A stretch of DNA of 64,000 nucleotides, from contig NZ_CP146232.1 of assembly GCF_037040815.1 (NCBI RefSeq), positions 3,876,001-3,940,000 of the forward strand, given 5' to 3'. A program made the position numbers and the translations under genes. The DNA comes from Pararoseomonas sp. SCSIO 73927 (GTDB lineage Bacteria; Pseudomonadota; Alphaproteobacteria; Acetobacterales; Acetobacteraceae). Below, in pieces: positions 1 through 9,054 of this stretch (positions are counted from its first letter, which is position 1; the number at the start of each line of letters is the position of its first letter). The notes below the pieces were generated by a model, which saw nothing but the letters and a program-made list of their open reading frames with translations, made no database searches and was not told where the DNA came from.

Positions 1-1979
1 GCCTGAGAGAAGGAGAATTCCACCCCCGCGAACTCCTGCTCCAGCCGGTGATTGATGGCGGCCACCAGCCCGTCGCGGTTCGGGGCGGTCGTCCACTTCT
101 CCTGCGGCAGGAGGGGGACGAAGAACTCGGCGTTGAAGAAGCCGGCGCTGTCCGTCCCGTCATCCGGGCGGCCCTGCTGTGAGGTGACGGTGATCACCTC
201 CGGGAACTCCATCAGCACGCGGCGGACACGGTTCGCCACGGGGTTCCCCTCCTCGAGGCTGATGGTGGAGGGCATGGTGGCGCGCAGCCAGATCGAGCCC
301 TCCTCCAGGGTCGGCAGGAACTCGGCGCCGAGGCGGGACATCACGCCCATGCTGCCGACCAGCATGGCGCCGGAGAGCAGCATCACCATGCCGCGCCGGC
401 GCATGCCGCCGTTGAACATCCGGGTATAGGCCCAGCGCACGCCCTTCACGGCGAAGGTGTCCTTCTCCTCCGTGTCCGTCTTGAACAGGGTGGCGGCGAG
501 GGCGGGGGTGATGGTGAAGGTGGCCAGCAGCGCGCCGCCGATGGCGTAGGCGTAGGTCTTGGCCATCGGGCCGAAGATCCGGCCCTCGATCCCGCCCATA
601 GCGAACAGGGGGATGAAGGCGGCGATGATGATGAGGATCGAGAAGAGGATGGCGTTGTCCACCTCCCTCGCGGCCTTCAGCACCGTCATCGGCACGGGCC
701 GCGGGGCCTCGCCGGGCTTCAGGTGGTGCCGGGCCAGGTGCAGGTGGCGGAAGATGTTCTCCACCATGATCACGGTGGCATCCACCAGCAGGCCGAAGTC
801 CAGCGCTCCGAGGGAGAGGAGGTTCGCGCTCTCGCCCTGCGCCAGCATCATCAGCACGGCGAAGAAGAAGGCGAAGGGGATGGTGGCGGCGATCACGATC
901 GCGCCGCGCAGGTCGCCGAGGAAGAGCCACTGGATCACGAGGATCAGCAGCACACCCTCCAGGATGTTGTGAACCACCTTCACCGTGGTGGTGCTCACCA
1001 AGTCCTCGCGGTCGTACAGCGGCACGATCTTCACGCCGGGGGGCAGCACGCCGCCCTCGTTGATGCGCTTCACCTCGGCCTGCACGCCGTGGATGGTGGG
1101 CAGGGTCTGCTCGCCGCGGCGCATCAGCACGGTGCCGAGCATCACGTCGTCGTCGTTCTCGTGGCCCGCCACGCCCAGGCGCGGCAGGTTGCCCACGCCC
1201 ACCGTCGCCACGTCGGAGACGAGGATCGGGCTCCCGCCCTGGCTGCCCAGCACGACGTTGCGGATGTCGTCCAGCGAGTGGATCAGGCCGATGCCCTGCA
1301 CCACCACGGATTGCGGCCCGACGTTCAGCGTGCCGGCGCCCACGTTCACGGAGCCCTGGCGGATCGCGTCCACCACGTTCGGCAGGGAGAGGCCGTAGGC
1401 GTTGAGGCGGGAGAGGTCCACCTGCACGGAGTAGGTCTTGGAGCGCCCGCCGAACGAGGTGACGTCGATCACGCCCGGCACGCGCTTAAAGCGGCGGTCC
1501 AGCACCCATTCCTGCAGGGTCTTCAGGTCCTCCAGCGGGAAGCCTGGCGGGCCGACCAGCCGGTAGCGCATGATCTCCCCAATGGGGGAGGCGGGGGAGA
1601 TGCCGGGCTGGGCCCCGTTGGGCAGTTCGCCGAGCTGGCCGAGGCGGTTCAGCACCTGCTGCACCGCCTGCTCGTAGGAGTAGCTGAAGTTGAACTGCAC
1701 GCGCACGTCCGACAGCCCGAACAGGCTGGTGGAGCGCACGGTGGTCAGGTTCGGCAGGCCGGACATCGCCACCTCGATCGGGATGGTGATCGTCCGCTCC
1801 ATCTCCTCGGCGTTCTGGCCGGGGTTCTGGGTGATGATCACGACCGTGGGCGGCACCGGGTCCGGGTAGGCCTCGATGTTCAGGCTGCGGAAGCCGAGAA
1901 CGCCCACGACCATGAACACGGCGAAGAACAGCAGCACGAGCGGCCGGCGCTCGAGGGCCTGGGTGACGAGGTGGCGCAA
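1..1979 (-). CDS. CusA/CzcA-family heavy-metal efflux RND transporter (C-terminus outside window)
   Basis: Inner-membrane proton-driven pump that would export metal ions together with a periplasmic adaptor and an outer-membrane channel. About 659 residues are present of a family length near 1030; the reading frame is still open at base 1. TM1 lies near residues 13-30, followed by the large periplasmic loop. The heavy-metal RND signature DFGLLVD with a following E (D394, D400, E407) is intact, so the proton relay looks functional. No ATG fits the N-terminus; I chose the TTG at 1979, where the protein begins MRHLVTQALERRPLVLL. The adaptor gene starts at 2268 on the other strand, so pump and adaptor are divergent rather than in the usual CBA operon. 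The metal cannot be told from the sequence. Confidence 0.93.
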   Translation of the reverse strand, partial: MRHLVTQALERRPLVLLFFAVFMVVGVLGFRSLNIEAYPDPVPPTVVIITQNPGQNAEEMERTITIPIEVAMSGLPNLTTVRSTSLFGLSDVRVQFNFSYSYEQAVQQVLNRLGQLGELPNGAQPGISPASPIGEIMRYRLVGPPGFPLEDLKTLQEWVLDRRFKRVPGVIDVTSFGGRSKTYSVQVDLSRLNAYGLSLPNVVDAIRQGSVNVGAGTLNVGPQSVVVQGIGLIHSLDDIRNVVLGSQGGSPILVSDVATVGVGNLPRLGVAGHENDDDVMLGTVLMRRGEQTLPTIHGVQAEVKRINEGGVLPPGVKIVPLYDREDLVSTTTVKVVHNILEGVLLILVIQWLFLGDLRGAIVIAATIPFAFFFAVLMMLAQGESANLLSLGALDFGLLVDATVIMVENIFRHLHLARHHLKPGEAPRPVPMTVLKAAREVDNAILFSILIIIAAFIPLFAMGGIEGRIFGPMAKTYAYAIGGALLATFTITPALAATLFKTDTEEKDTFAVKGVRWAYTRMFNGGMRRRGMVMLLSGAMLVGSMGVMSRLGAEFLPTLEEGSIWLRATMPSTISLEEGNPVANRVRRVLMEFPEVITVTSQQGRPDDGTDSAGFFNAEFFVPLLPQEKWTTAPNRDGLVAAINHRLEQEFAGVEFSFSQ

Positions 1980-1995
1980 GGGGGCGGCTCCCGCG

Positions 1996-2128
1996 GGCGT
2001 GTAAGTCTTTGGACGCGTCTTCCGGCGGGGTGGGGCGTCAGGCCCTGTTACTCCCTGCCGGGCCGCCCAATTGGCGCGGCACGAAAGGAATCGGAAGCGG
2101 AAAATCGGCGTGTAAGCGGCGTGTAAGT
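1996..2128. promoter_or_regulatory. GGCGTGTAAG boxes in the divergent pump/adaptor promoter region
   Basis: Three copies of an 11-bp unit GGCGTGTAAG[C/T] lie between the divergent pump and adaptor genes: 1996-2006, 2107-2117 and 2118-2128. The last two are exact head-to-tail neighbours with an 11-bp period, about one helical turn. That is the geometry of OmpR/PhoB-family response-regulator sites (TGTAA-N6-TGTAA). An OmpR-type regulator and its kinase are encoded 2-4 kb away, so they are the obvious candidates. Binding is inferred, not shown. Confidence 0.55.
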
Positions 2129-2267
2129 TGACCGGCCCATAAGACCATCCACGGAGCGGCGTACCGGGGCCATCGGCACCGCGCGCCGGCGCCGGAACCC
2201 CGGAAGCCAGGACCGTGGGTGCCGCGTCCGCCAGCGGCGGCACGCGTTCACAGGGTGCAGGAAACAG

Positions 2268-3587
2268 GTGACGGCCATGAACATGATGACCCCGCCGCAG
2301 ATCGCCGAGGTGGCCTCCCAGAGTGCCGCCGCCCACGCGGCCGCCCCGGCGGAGGCGCCCGCCCCGGCGCGCCGCCGCCTGCCCCTGCTGCTGGCCGGCA
2401 TCGCCGTGATCGCGGCGGGCGGCTATGCCTGGAAGGAGTTCGGCGGGCACCAGGCCCCGGCCGTGATCTCCCCGGCCCAGGCCGCCTCCAACCTCGGCCG
2501 CCAGGCCGACGGTTCCTTCCGGATCACCCCGACCGAGGCGAAGCTGCTGCGCGTGGAGCCGGTGGCCGCCCGCGCCTTCCGCCCGGAACGCGTGGCCGAG
2601 GGCCGCATCGCCTTCAACGAGGAGCGGTCCACCCCCGTCTTCTCGCCGTATACCGGCCGCGTGGTCCGCGCCGTCGCGCAGCCCGGCCAGCAGGTCGCGG
2701 CCGGCGACACCCTCTTCGAGATCGAGACGACGGACCTGACGCAGGCCGCGAACGACCTTCTCTCCGCCCTGGATGCTGCCGGCAAGTCCCGCACGCAGGT
2801 GGACCTGGCCCGCCGGAACGACGCGCGGCAGCGCGACCTCTTTGCCGCCAAGGCCGCCGCCCGGCGCGACGTGGAGCAGGCGGGCGCCGACCTCGCCAAC
2901 GCCATCTCCGACCAGCGCACCGCCGAGACCACCCTCTCCGCCGCGCGCGACAAGCTGCGCGTGCTCGGCCGCACCCCGGAGCAGGTCGCCGAGATCGAGC
3001 GGACCCGCCGCGTGAACGCCGTGGTGGCCGTGACCGCGCCGCTGGCCGGCACCGTGGTGTTCCGCCGCATCGGCCCGAACCAGTGGCTGAACGCCGGCAA
3101 TTCCGACCCGATCTACACCATCGCCGACCTGTCCCAGATGTGGCTGGTGGCGGGAGTGCGGGAGATGGACGCGCCGATGGTGCGCCCGGGCCAGACCGTG
3201 CAGGTCACGGTGGACGCGCTGCCCGGCCGCACCTTCAACGCCCGGATCGCGAATGTCGCCAACTCCCTGGACCCGGCCACCCGCCGCCTGACCGTGCGCG
3301 CCGCCGTGGACGACCCGGAGCACCTGCTGAAGCCGGAGATGTTCGCTTCCTTCCGCATCGCCGTGGGCGAGGCCAGCGACGCAGTGGCGGTGCCGGCCGG
3401 CGCCCTGATCTACCGCGGCGCCAACACCTCCCTCTGGGAGGCGCTGGGCGACGACCGCTTCGTGATGCGGAGCGTGCGCACGGGCCTGCAGTCCGACGGC
3501 ATGGTGCAGGTCACGGAGGGGCTCAACCCCGGCGCCCGCATCGTGACCGGCGGCGCGCTGTTCATCGATCGGGCAGCGCAGGACTGA
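2268..3587 (+). CDS. Efflux RND periplasmic adaptor (membrane fusion protein, CusB/CzcB type)
   Basis: Periplasmic adaptor that links an RND pump to the outer-membrane channel. The 439-residue protein has an N-terminal membrane anchor (about residues 34-50, LPLLLAGIAVIAAGGYA) and a biotinyl-lipoyl half (VVRAVAQPGQQVAAGDTLFEIE). An alpha-helical hairpin rich in Ala/Arg, a second lipoyl half (VTAPLAGTVVFRRIGPNQWL) and a beta-barrel ending near FIDRAAQD follow. GTG at 2268 is preceded by AGGA at 2259-2262; an ATG at 2277 is an alternative that removes three residues. It is divergent from the pump gene and shares its regulatory region. No outer-membrane factor gene is present in the window. Confidence 0.9.
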   Translation: MTAMNMMTPPQIAEVASQSAAAHAAAPAEAPAPARRRLPLLLAGIAVIAAGGYAWKEFGGHQAPAVISPAQAASNLGRQADGSFRITPTEAKLLRVEPVAARAFRPERVAEGRIAFNEERSTPVFSPYTGRVVRAVAQPGQQVAAGDTLFEIETTDLTQAANDLLSALDAAGKSRTQVDLARRNDARQRDLFAAKAAARRDVEQAGADLANAISDQRTAETTLSAARDKLRVLGRTPEQVAEIERTRRVNAVVAVTAPLAGTVVFRRIGPNQWLNAGNSDPIYTIADLSQMWLVAGVREMDAPMVRPGQTVQVTVDALPGRTFNARIANVANSLDPATRRLTVRAAVDDPEHLLKPEMFASFRIAVGEASDAVAVPAGALIYRGANTSLWEALGDDRFVMRSVRTGLQSDGMVQVTEGLNPGARIVTGGALFIDRAAQD

Positions 3588-3856
3588 GGGGGCGGACCCA
3601 GGGGGCCTTGCCCCCTGGAACCCCCACCAGGAGGCTGAGCCTCCTGGACCTGCATCGGGCTGCCGCGGGACTGACCGGATGGGTCAGCCCTCCACGACCG
3701 GCACCCTTCCTGCCCCCGCAGTCGCCTCGGCTCCAAGAGCCGAGGCGCACCGTCAGCCGGGCAAAGGCCAAAGCCTAGAAGAAGATGATGGTGAGGGGTC
3801 CGGGGAGAGGAAGAATTCCTTCTTCCTCTCCCTGGCCACGGACCGGAACCGAAGGA
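3588..3856. repeat. Multi-hairpin intergenic repeat, copy 1
   Basis: Non-coding stretch filling the whole gap between two convergent genes. It contains perfect inverted repeats: stem CCAGGGGGC (3598-3606 with 3610-3618), stem CCAGGAGGC (3627-3635 with 3639-3647, TGA loop) and a smaller stem CTGACC (3671-3676 with 3682-3687). Two longer ones are an 11-bp stem starting CGCCTCGG (3723-3733 with 3737-3747) and a 13-bp stem GGGAGAGGAAGAA (3803-3815 with 3820-3832, TTCC loop). The same order of hairpins recurs at 21935-22219. The last block, 3770-3834, is identical in both copies and runs up to the stop codon of the minus-strand gene. Probable role: bidirectional terminator or structured repeat; inferred. 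Confidence 0.85.
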
Positions 3857-5329
3857 TCAGTCCCCCGCCGTGGCCGGTGCCGGCGCCGGGGCCAGCGGCA
3901 GGTTCAGCGAGAAGAGCGCCCCGCCTCCGGTGGCCTCGCCCACCTCGGCCGTGCCGCCATGGGCGCTCACGATCCGCTCCACGATGGAGAGCCCTAGCCC
4001 CAGCCCGCGGCGGCGCACGTCCCCCGCGCGCCAGTGGCGGCGGAACACGCTCTTCCGCTCGGCTTCCGGCACGCCCTTGCCCTGGTCCGCCACCTCGACC
4101 ACGGCCATGCCTTCCCGGGCGGCGGCCAGGCGAAGGGTGACGGTGCCGCCCGGCGGGGAATGGGCGATGGCGTTCTCCACAAGGTTTCGCAGGGCGCGGC
4201 CGATCGCCTCCCGCTCTCCGCGGACCCAGACCGGGGCGTTGGCGGGCGGGGAGGACAGCGGGTGGCCTTCCCTGGCCGCGATGGGGGCGAAGCGGCCGGC
4301 CACGTGGGCCACGAGCTCGGCGAGGTCGAAGGCGCCCTCGGCCACGGGCATGTCCCGCGCCGCCTCGGCGGCCTCCAGCAGGTCGGAGACGAGTTCGGCC
4401 AATTCCTGCACGTCGCGGCGCAGCCGGTCCGTCACGGCGCCCGCGTCCAGCAGGTCCAGCTCGGCCTGGATGATGGCGAGCGGCGTCCTCAGCTCGTGCG
4501 CCACCTCGGCGGAGAAGCCACGCTGCCATTCCAGGCTGTCGTCCAGCCGGTCCAGCGCGCCGTTCACGGCGCCGATCAGGGGCAGCAGCTCGCGCGGGAT
4601 GCCCTCCTCGTCCAGCCGGGGCGGGCCACCATGGCCGATCCGCTCCGCCTCCCTCGCCGCGCGGCGGAGGGGGGATGAGAGCAGGATCAGCAGGCCGACA
4701 TTGGCGATGAAGAGCAGCACGCCGCCGGCGATCAGCACCAGCACCACGGGGCCGAGCGCCGCCGCCGGCACGTCGTCCAGCACGATGTAGGACCGCTCCA
4801 TGTCCTGGGCGATCTGCACGGCCAGGCGCTTCCCGTCCGGCGCGGTGACCCAGTGCGTGACGCCCCAGAGCCGCGTGCCGTCCTGCCCCTGCTGGAAGGT
4901 GGAGGGGATCAGCCCGTTCTCTTCCACGCGCGGCAGCTGGCTGCCAACGCCGGGCGAGACGGCCAGGCGGTCTCCCCTGGCGTCGGTGATGGCGTAGAGC
5001 ATGGAGCCGGTCGAGGCGTCGAAGCGCCGGCCGCTCTCCCCGCCCAGCGGGCGGGAGAGGCCGGCCAGCCCTTCGCGCTCCATCCGGCTCGTCACCTCCG
5101 CCCCGGCGGCGAGGATGCCGCGCTGGTGCTCCAGCCAGACCACGCGGCTGAGCGTCTGGTGCAGGATCACGCCGCCGACCACGAGCGCGCCGAGGCCGAT
5201 CACGGCGTAGGCGGCCGCCAGCCGGGCGACGAAGCTGTGCGGCCCCGGGGAGCCGGGCCGGGCCTCGGCGCCCTCCGCCGGGGTTCGGCGGGCCGGGGCG
5301 GACGGGTTGCGCAAGGTCAGGCGCCCCAC
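3857..5329 (-). CDS. Sensor histidine kinase (OmpR-partner, QseC/PmrB-like architecture)
   Basis: Membrane sensor that would autophosphorylate and pass phosphate to the divergently encoded response regulator. Two membrane segments (VIGLGALVVGGVI and a long one around LVLIAGGVLLFIANVGLL) bracket a periplasmic sensor of roughly 130 residues. A short HAMP-like linker leads to the H-box EVAHELRTPL with phospho-accepting His278. The ATPase motifs follow: N-box NLVENAIAHS, G1 VADQGKGVPE and G2 GLGLGLSIVERI. The start is uncertain. GTG at 5329 gives about 490 residues, TTG at 5314 is in frame, and the frame stays open further upstream into the regulator gene. The stop codon abuts the repeat element. 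The stimulus is unknown; proximity to the metal pump suggests a metal. Confidence 0.9.
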   Translation of the reverse strand: MGRLTLRNPSAPARRTPAEGAEARPGSPGPHSFVARLAAAYAVIGLGALVVGGVILHQTLSRVVWLEHQRGILAAGAEVTSRMEREGLAGLSRPLGGESGRRFDASTGSMLYAITDARGDRLAVSPGVGSQLPRVEENGLIPSTFQQGQDGTRLWGVTHWVTAPDGKRLAVQIAQDMERSYIVLDDVPAAALGPVVLVLIAGGVLLFIANVGLLILLSSPLRRAAREAERIGHGGPPRLDEEGIPRELLPLIGAVNGALDRLDDSLEWQRGFSAEVAHELRTPLAIIQAELDLLDAGAVTDRLRRDVQELAELVSDLLEAAEAARDMPVAEGAFDLAELVAHVAGRFAPIAAREGHPLSSPPANAPVWVRGEREAIGRALRNLVENAIAHSPPGGTVTLRLAAAREGMAVVEVADQGKGVPEAERKSVFRRHWRAGDVRRRGLGLGLSIVERIVSAHGGTAEVGEATGGGALFSLNLPLAPAPAPATAGD

Positions 5330-5492
5330 GCGAGGGGAGGGGCGGGAAGAGAGGTGCGGCGGGGGTGCGGCATCGGCGGCCTCATCATCCTGCGATCCGC
5401 CCGCGCTATGGGGGCGGCATTTCCGGGCACCGGCGCTTGGCAGGGCCGGCCCGCCCGACGCAATCTCGCGCCGGACCCGGAGAGGATGATGG

Positions 5493-6191
5493 ATGCGCGT
5501 TCTGCTGGTGGAGGACAATGCCCGGCTCGCGGCGCTGCTGGCCGAGGGGCTTCGCCGCGCGGGCTGGCAGGCGGAGACGGGCGGCTCCATCGAGGAGGCG
5601 GAGGCGGCGCTGGCGACCGGCGACTACGATGTGGTGGTGCTGGACCGCGGCCTGCCGGACGGCGACGGGTTGGACCTGCTGCGCCGGCTGCGCCACCGCC
5701 CCGGCGCGCCGCCCGTGCTGATGATGACCGCCCGCGGCGAGGTGGCGGAGGTGGTGGAGGGGCTGGACCTCGGCGCCGACGACTACATGGTGAAGCCCGT
5801 GGCACTGGGGGAGCTGGTGGCGCGGCTGAACGCGGCCCGCCGCCGCGGCGGGCGCGGCGTGGCGCCGACGGTGCTCGGCGCCATCGCGCTCGACCCGCTC
5901 TCCCGCGCCCTTACGGTTGGCGGCCAGCCCTTCGACCCACCGCCAAGGGAGCGCACCCTTTTGGAGGTGCTGCTGCGCGCGGCGCCGCGCCCCGTCTCGA
6001 AGGAGACGCTGGAGGGGCGGCTGGCGGGACCGGACGGCGCGGTGCAGCCGAACGCGGTGGAGGTTTATGTCCACCGCCTGCGCGCGCGGCTGGGAAGTGC
6101 GGGGGCGGGGGTGGTGATCCAGACCGTGCGCGGACTGGGCTATCGGCTGGAGGCGGCGTCCGGGCCGGCCGGAGGTGCGCCGGCCCCTTGA
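5493..6191 (+). CDS. OmpR/PhoB-family response regulator
   Basis: DNA-binding partner of the adjacent divergent kinase. The 232-residue protein has a receiver domain (residues 1-115) with the acidic pair E7/D8, phospho-acceptor D51 in VVVLDRGLPDGDG, T79 and K101. A C-terminal winged-helix domain ends in the usual VYVHRLRARLG and TVRGLGYRLE segments. ATG at 5493 follows a GGAGAGG ribosome-binding site. The 11-bp direct repeats at 2107-2128 fit the binding geometry of this family, which suggests that this regulator controls the pump and adaptor. Confidence 0.95.
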   Translation: MRVLLVEDNARLAALLAEGLRRAGWQAETGGSIEEAEAALATGDYDVVVLDRGLPDGDGLDLLRRLRHRPGAPPVLMMTARGEVAEVVEGLDLGADDYMVKPVALGELVARLNAARRRGGRGVAPTVLGAIALDPLSRALTVGGQPFDPPPRERTLLEVLLRAAPRPVSKETLEGRLAGPDGAVQPNAVEVYVHRLRARLGSAGAGVVIQTVRGLGYRLEAASGPAGGAPAP

Positions 6192-6270
6192 TCGGGCGAT
6201 CGTCTGGTCCGCATTGTGCCGCAGCCCGGCGCGCCGCCCCTGCGTTGCCGATGCGGACAAAGGGAAGGTG

Positions 6271-6714
6271 ATGATGCGCGGATGGATGATGCGCTTGCGG
6301 CCGGCGGGACGGATGCCGGGACGGCTGGCGCTGGGCCTGGCCGCGGCGGCGCTCGCCGCCTGCTCGTCCAACCCGCCGCCGGCGCCGATGGGGGCGATCC
6401 CCCTGCGCGCGCCCTCGCTGCCGCCCACTGTCCTGTTCGTCTCCCTGCCAGGTGTCGCGCCCGTGCCGCACGCGCTGCGGGCGGAGCTGACGCGGGGCGG
6501 GGAGGCGGTCTGCGCCCCGCTCCTCGGCACGGTGCTGGAGCCGGCGGGCGAGGACCGGTTCCGGGTGGTGGTGAACGCGCCCGGCTTCGCCGCCACGCGG
6601 GAGAGCGTGCTGCGCCGCACGGTGGGCGGGCCGCCCGGCGGGCCCGAGCTGGCGCTGGACGGGGCGAATAACGGGCGCTGCGACTACGTGTTCCGGATGG
6701 CGGCGCTGCGCTGA
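6271..6714 (+). CDS. Small predicted lipoprotein of unknown function
   Basis: A 147-residue protein whose N-terminus (MMRGWMMRLRP...) leads into a hydrophobic stretch ending in the lipobox LAAC, so the mature protein would start at a lipidated cysteine followed by SSNPPPAP. The remaining ~110 residues are rich in Ala, Pro and Val, with a predicted beta-rich stretch; I recognise no family. The start ATG at 6271 has a good ribosome-binding site (GGGAAGG at 6262-6268). It lies 79 bp downstream of the response regulator on the same strand and may be co-transcribed with it. Confidence 0.75.
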   Translation: MMRGWMMRLRPAGRMPGRLALGLAAAALAACSSNPPPAPMGAIPLRAPSLPPTVLFVSLPGVAPVPHALRAELTRGGEAVCAPLLGTVLEPAGEDRFRVVVNAPGFAATRESVLRRTVGGPPGGPELALDGANNGRCDYVFRMAALR

Positions 6715-6804
6715 ACGGGAAGAGGGCCGGGTGCCGCTGGGGATACGGCCCCCTTTCCCCGGCCCCGCATCGGACCTCCTGATGAGGCATTCCTGACATG
6801 AGAA

Positions 6805-6869
6805 GGGCCGGGCGCCTCGCGGCGGCCCGGCCCCTCTCGGGTGGCGGCGGCACAGGGCCGCCGCCACCC
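6805..6869. terminator. Paired terminator hairpins between lipoprotein gene and glnA
   Basis: Two strong inverted repeats lie between the convergent genes: stem GGGCCGGGC (6805-6813 with 6825-6833) and a 12-bp perfect stem GGGTGGCGGCGG (6839-6850 with 6858-6869). Neither has a long T-run, but the second lies 3 bp past the glnA stop codon, so termination of glnA is the likely role. Confidence 0.6.
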
Positions 6870-6872
6870 AAT

Positions 6873-8294
6873 TCAGACGGAGTAGTACATCTCGAACTCG
6901 ACGGGGTGCGGGGTGTGCTCGAACTTGAACACGTCCTGCCACTTCAGCTCGATGTAGCTGTCGATCTGGTCCTTGGTGAACACGTCGCCGGCCAGGAGGA
7001 ACTCGTGGTCGGCCTCGAGCTCGCCCAGGGCCTCGCGCAGCGAGCCGCAGACGGTCGGGATGCCCTTCAGCTCCTCCGGCGGCAGGTCGTACAGGTCCTT
7101 GTCCATCGCCTCGCCCGGATGGATCTTGTTCTTGATGCCATCGAGGCCGGCCATCAGCATCGCCGCGAAGGACAGGTACGGGTTGGCCGTCGGGTCGGGG
7201 AAGCGGACCTCCACGCGCTTCGCCTTCGGGCTCGTCGCGTAGGGGATGCGGCAGGAGGCGGAGCGGTTGCGGGCCGAGTAGGCCAGCAGCACGGGGGCCT
7301 CGAAGCCGGGGATCAGGCGCTTGTAGGAGTTGGTGCTGGGGTTGGTGAAGGCGTTCAGCGCCTTGGCGTGCTTGATGATGCCGCCGATGTACCACAGCGC
7401 GTAGTCCGACAGGTCCGCGTAGCCGTTGCCGGCAAACAGCGGCTTGCCGTCCTTCCAGATGGACTGGTGCACGTGCATGCCCGAGCCGTTGTCGCCGTAG
7501 ATCGGCTTCGGCATGAACGTCGCGGTCTTCCCGTAGGAATGCGCCACGTTGTGGATGACGTACTTGTAGATCTGCATGTGGTCGGCCTGCGTCAGTAGCG
7601 GGCCGAACTTCGTGCCGAGCTCGTGCTGGCTCTGCGCCACCTCATGGTGATGCTTCTCGCCGAGGACGCCCATCTCCATCATCGTGGAGAGCATCTCGGC
7701 GCGCAGGTCCTGCTCGGAGTCCACGGGCGGGACGGGGAAGTAGCCGCCCTTGACCAGCGGGCGGTGGCCCATGTTCCCCTCGGGGAAGTCCTTCATGGAG
7801 GCGCCGGGGCCCTCGCCGGACTCGAGCCGGAAGTGGCCGTAGTTGCCGCCCGTGCCGAACTTCACGTCGTCGAACACGAAGAACTCGGCTTCCGGGCCGA
7901 AGAAGGCGGTGTCGCCGATGCCGGAGGACTTCAGGTAGGCCTCGGCCTTCTTCGCCGTGCCGCGCGGGTCACGCGCGTAGAGCTGGCCGGTGGAGGGCTC
8001 GATGATGTCGCAGAAGACGATCAGCTGCGGCTTGGCGCTGAACGGATCCATGCAGGCGTTCAGCGTGTCCGGCATCAGGATCATGTCGGACTCGTTGATC
8101 GCCTTCCAGCCGGCGATCGAGGAGCCGTCGAACATGATGCCCTCGGCGAAGGTGTCCTCCTCGATGGTGGAGACGTGCTGGGCGGTGTGCTGCCACTTGC
8201 CCTTCGGGTCCGTGAACCGGAAGTCCACGTACTCGACGCTGTTCTCCTTGATCATCTCCATCACCTTGGAGACGCTGTCCTTGTCGTTCGCCAT
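6873..8294 (-). CDS. glnA: Glutamine synthetase type I
   Basis: Makes glutamine from glutamate, ammonia and ATP; the main ammonia-assimilating enzyme. The 473-residue length matches bacterial GSI-beta. Recognisable segments include the N-terminal beta-grasp [10 protein letters not shown], the metal-binding [12 protein letters not shown], the ATP-binding region [16 protein letters not shown] and the glutamate-binding NRSASCRIP. The adenylylation loop [12 protein letters not shown] carries the target Tyr402. ATG at 8294 was chosen because the family N-terminus begins here and AGGA lies just upstream. glnB lies 122 bp upstream in the same direction, so the two probably form the usual glnBA unit. 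The adenylyltransferase GlnE that would act on Tyr402 is encoded at 25681-28674. Confidence 0.98.
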   Translation of the reverse strand: MANDKDSVSKVMEMIKENSVEYVDFRFTDPKGKWQHTAQHVSTIEEDTFAEGIMFDGSSIAGWKAINESDMILMPDTLNACMDPFSAKPQLIVFCDIIEPSTGQLYARDPRGTAKKAEAYLKSSGIGDTAFFGPEAEFFVFDDVKFGTGGNYGHFRLESGEGPGASMKDFPEGNMGHRPLVKGGYFPVPPVDSEQDLRAEMLSTMMEMGVLGEKHHHEVAQSQHELGTKFGPLLTQADHMQIYKYVIHNVAHSYGKTATFMPKPIYGDNGSGMHVHQSIWKDGKPLFAGNGYADLSDYALWYIGGIIKHAKALNAFTNPSTNSYKRLIPGFEAPVLLAYSARNRSASCRIPYATSPKAKRVEVRFPDPTANPYLSFAAMLMAGLDGIKNKIHPGEAMDKDLYDLPPEELKGIPTVCGSLREALGELEADHEFLLAGDVFTKDQIDSYIELKWQDVFKFEHTPHPVEFEMYYSV

Positions 8295-8416
8295 TGCCGG
8301 GTCCTGTTCCCCTTGAGATGCGCTGATAGTCGGGGGGCATAGCCTGCCCCGCCCTGGCCCGCTACCGGCCCCGCTCCGGGTCTCGCCTCGGGGCAGGGGC
8401 CGGCCGCGGGAAACCG

Positions 8417-8932
<516 letters not shown>

Positions 8933-9054
8933 CTAAAGCGCAGGCATTTCGGATCCGCGAGATTGCGCCGCGGCCGGTGCGACCCCATCATGGTGCCTGC
9001 CCCGGCGCGCCCGTCACCCCGGGCGGGCCGATGTTCGCCTTTCCGGAAGCGCCG

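Noticed and set aside
723..2126. Long open frame antisense to the RND pump gene
   Set aside because: The composition is His/Gln/Arg-rich with no domain, and it lies opposite a clear CusA sequence. It is a by-product of high G+C DNA.
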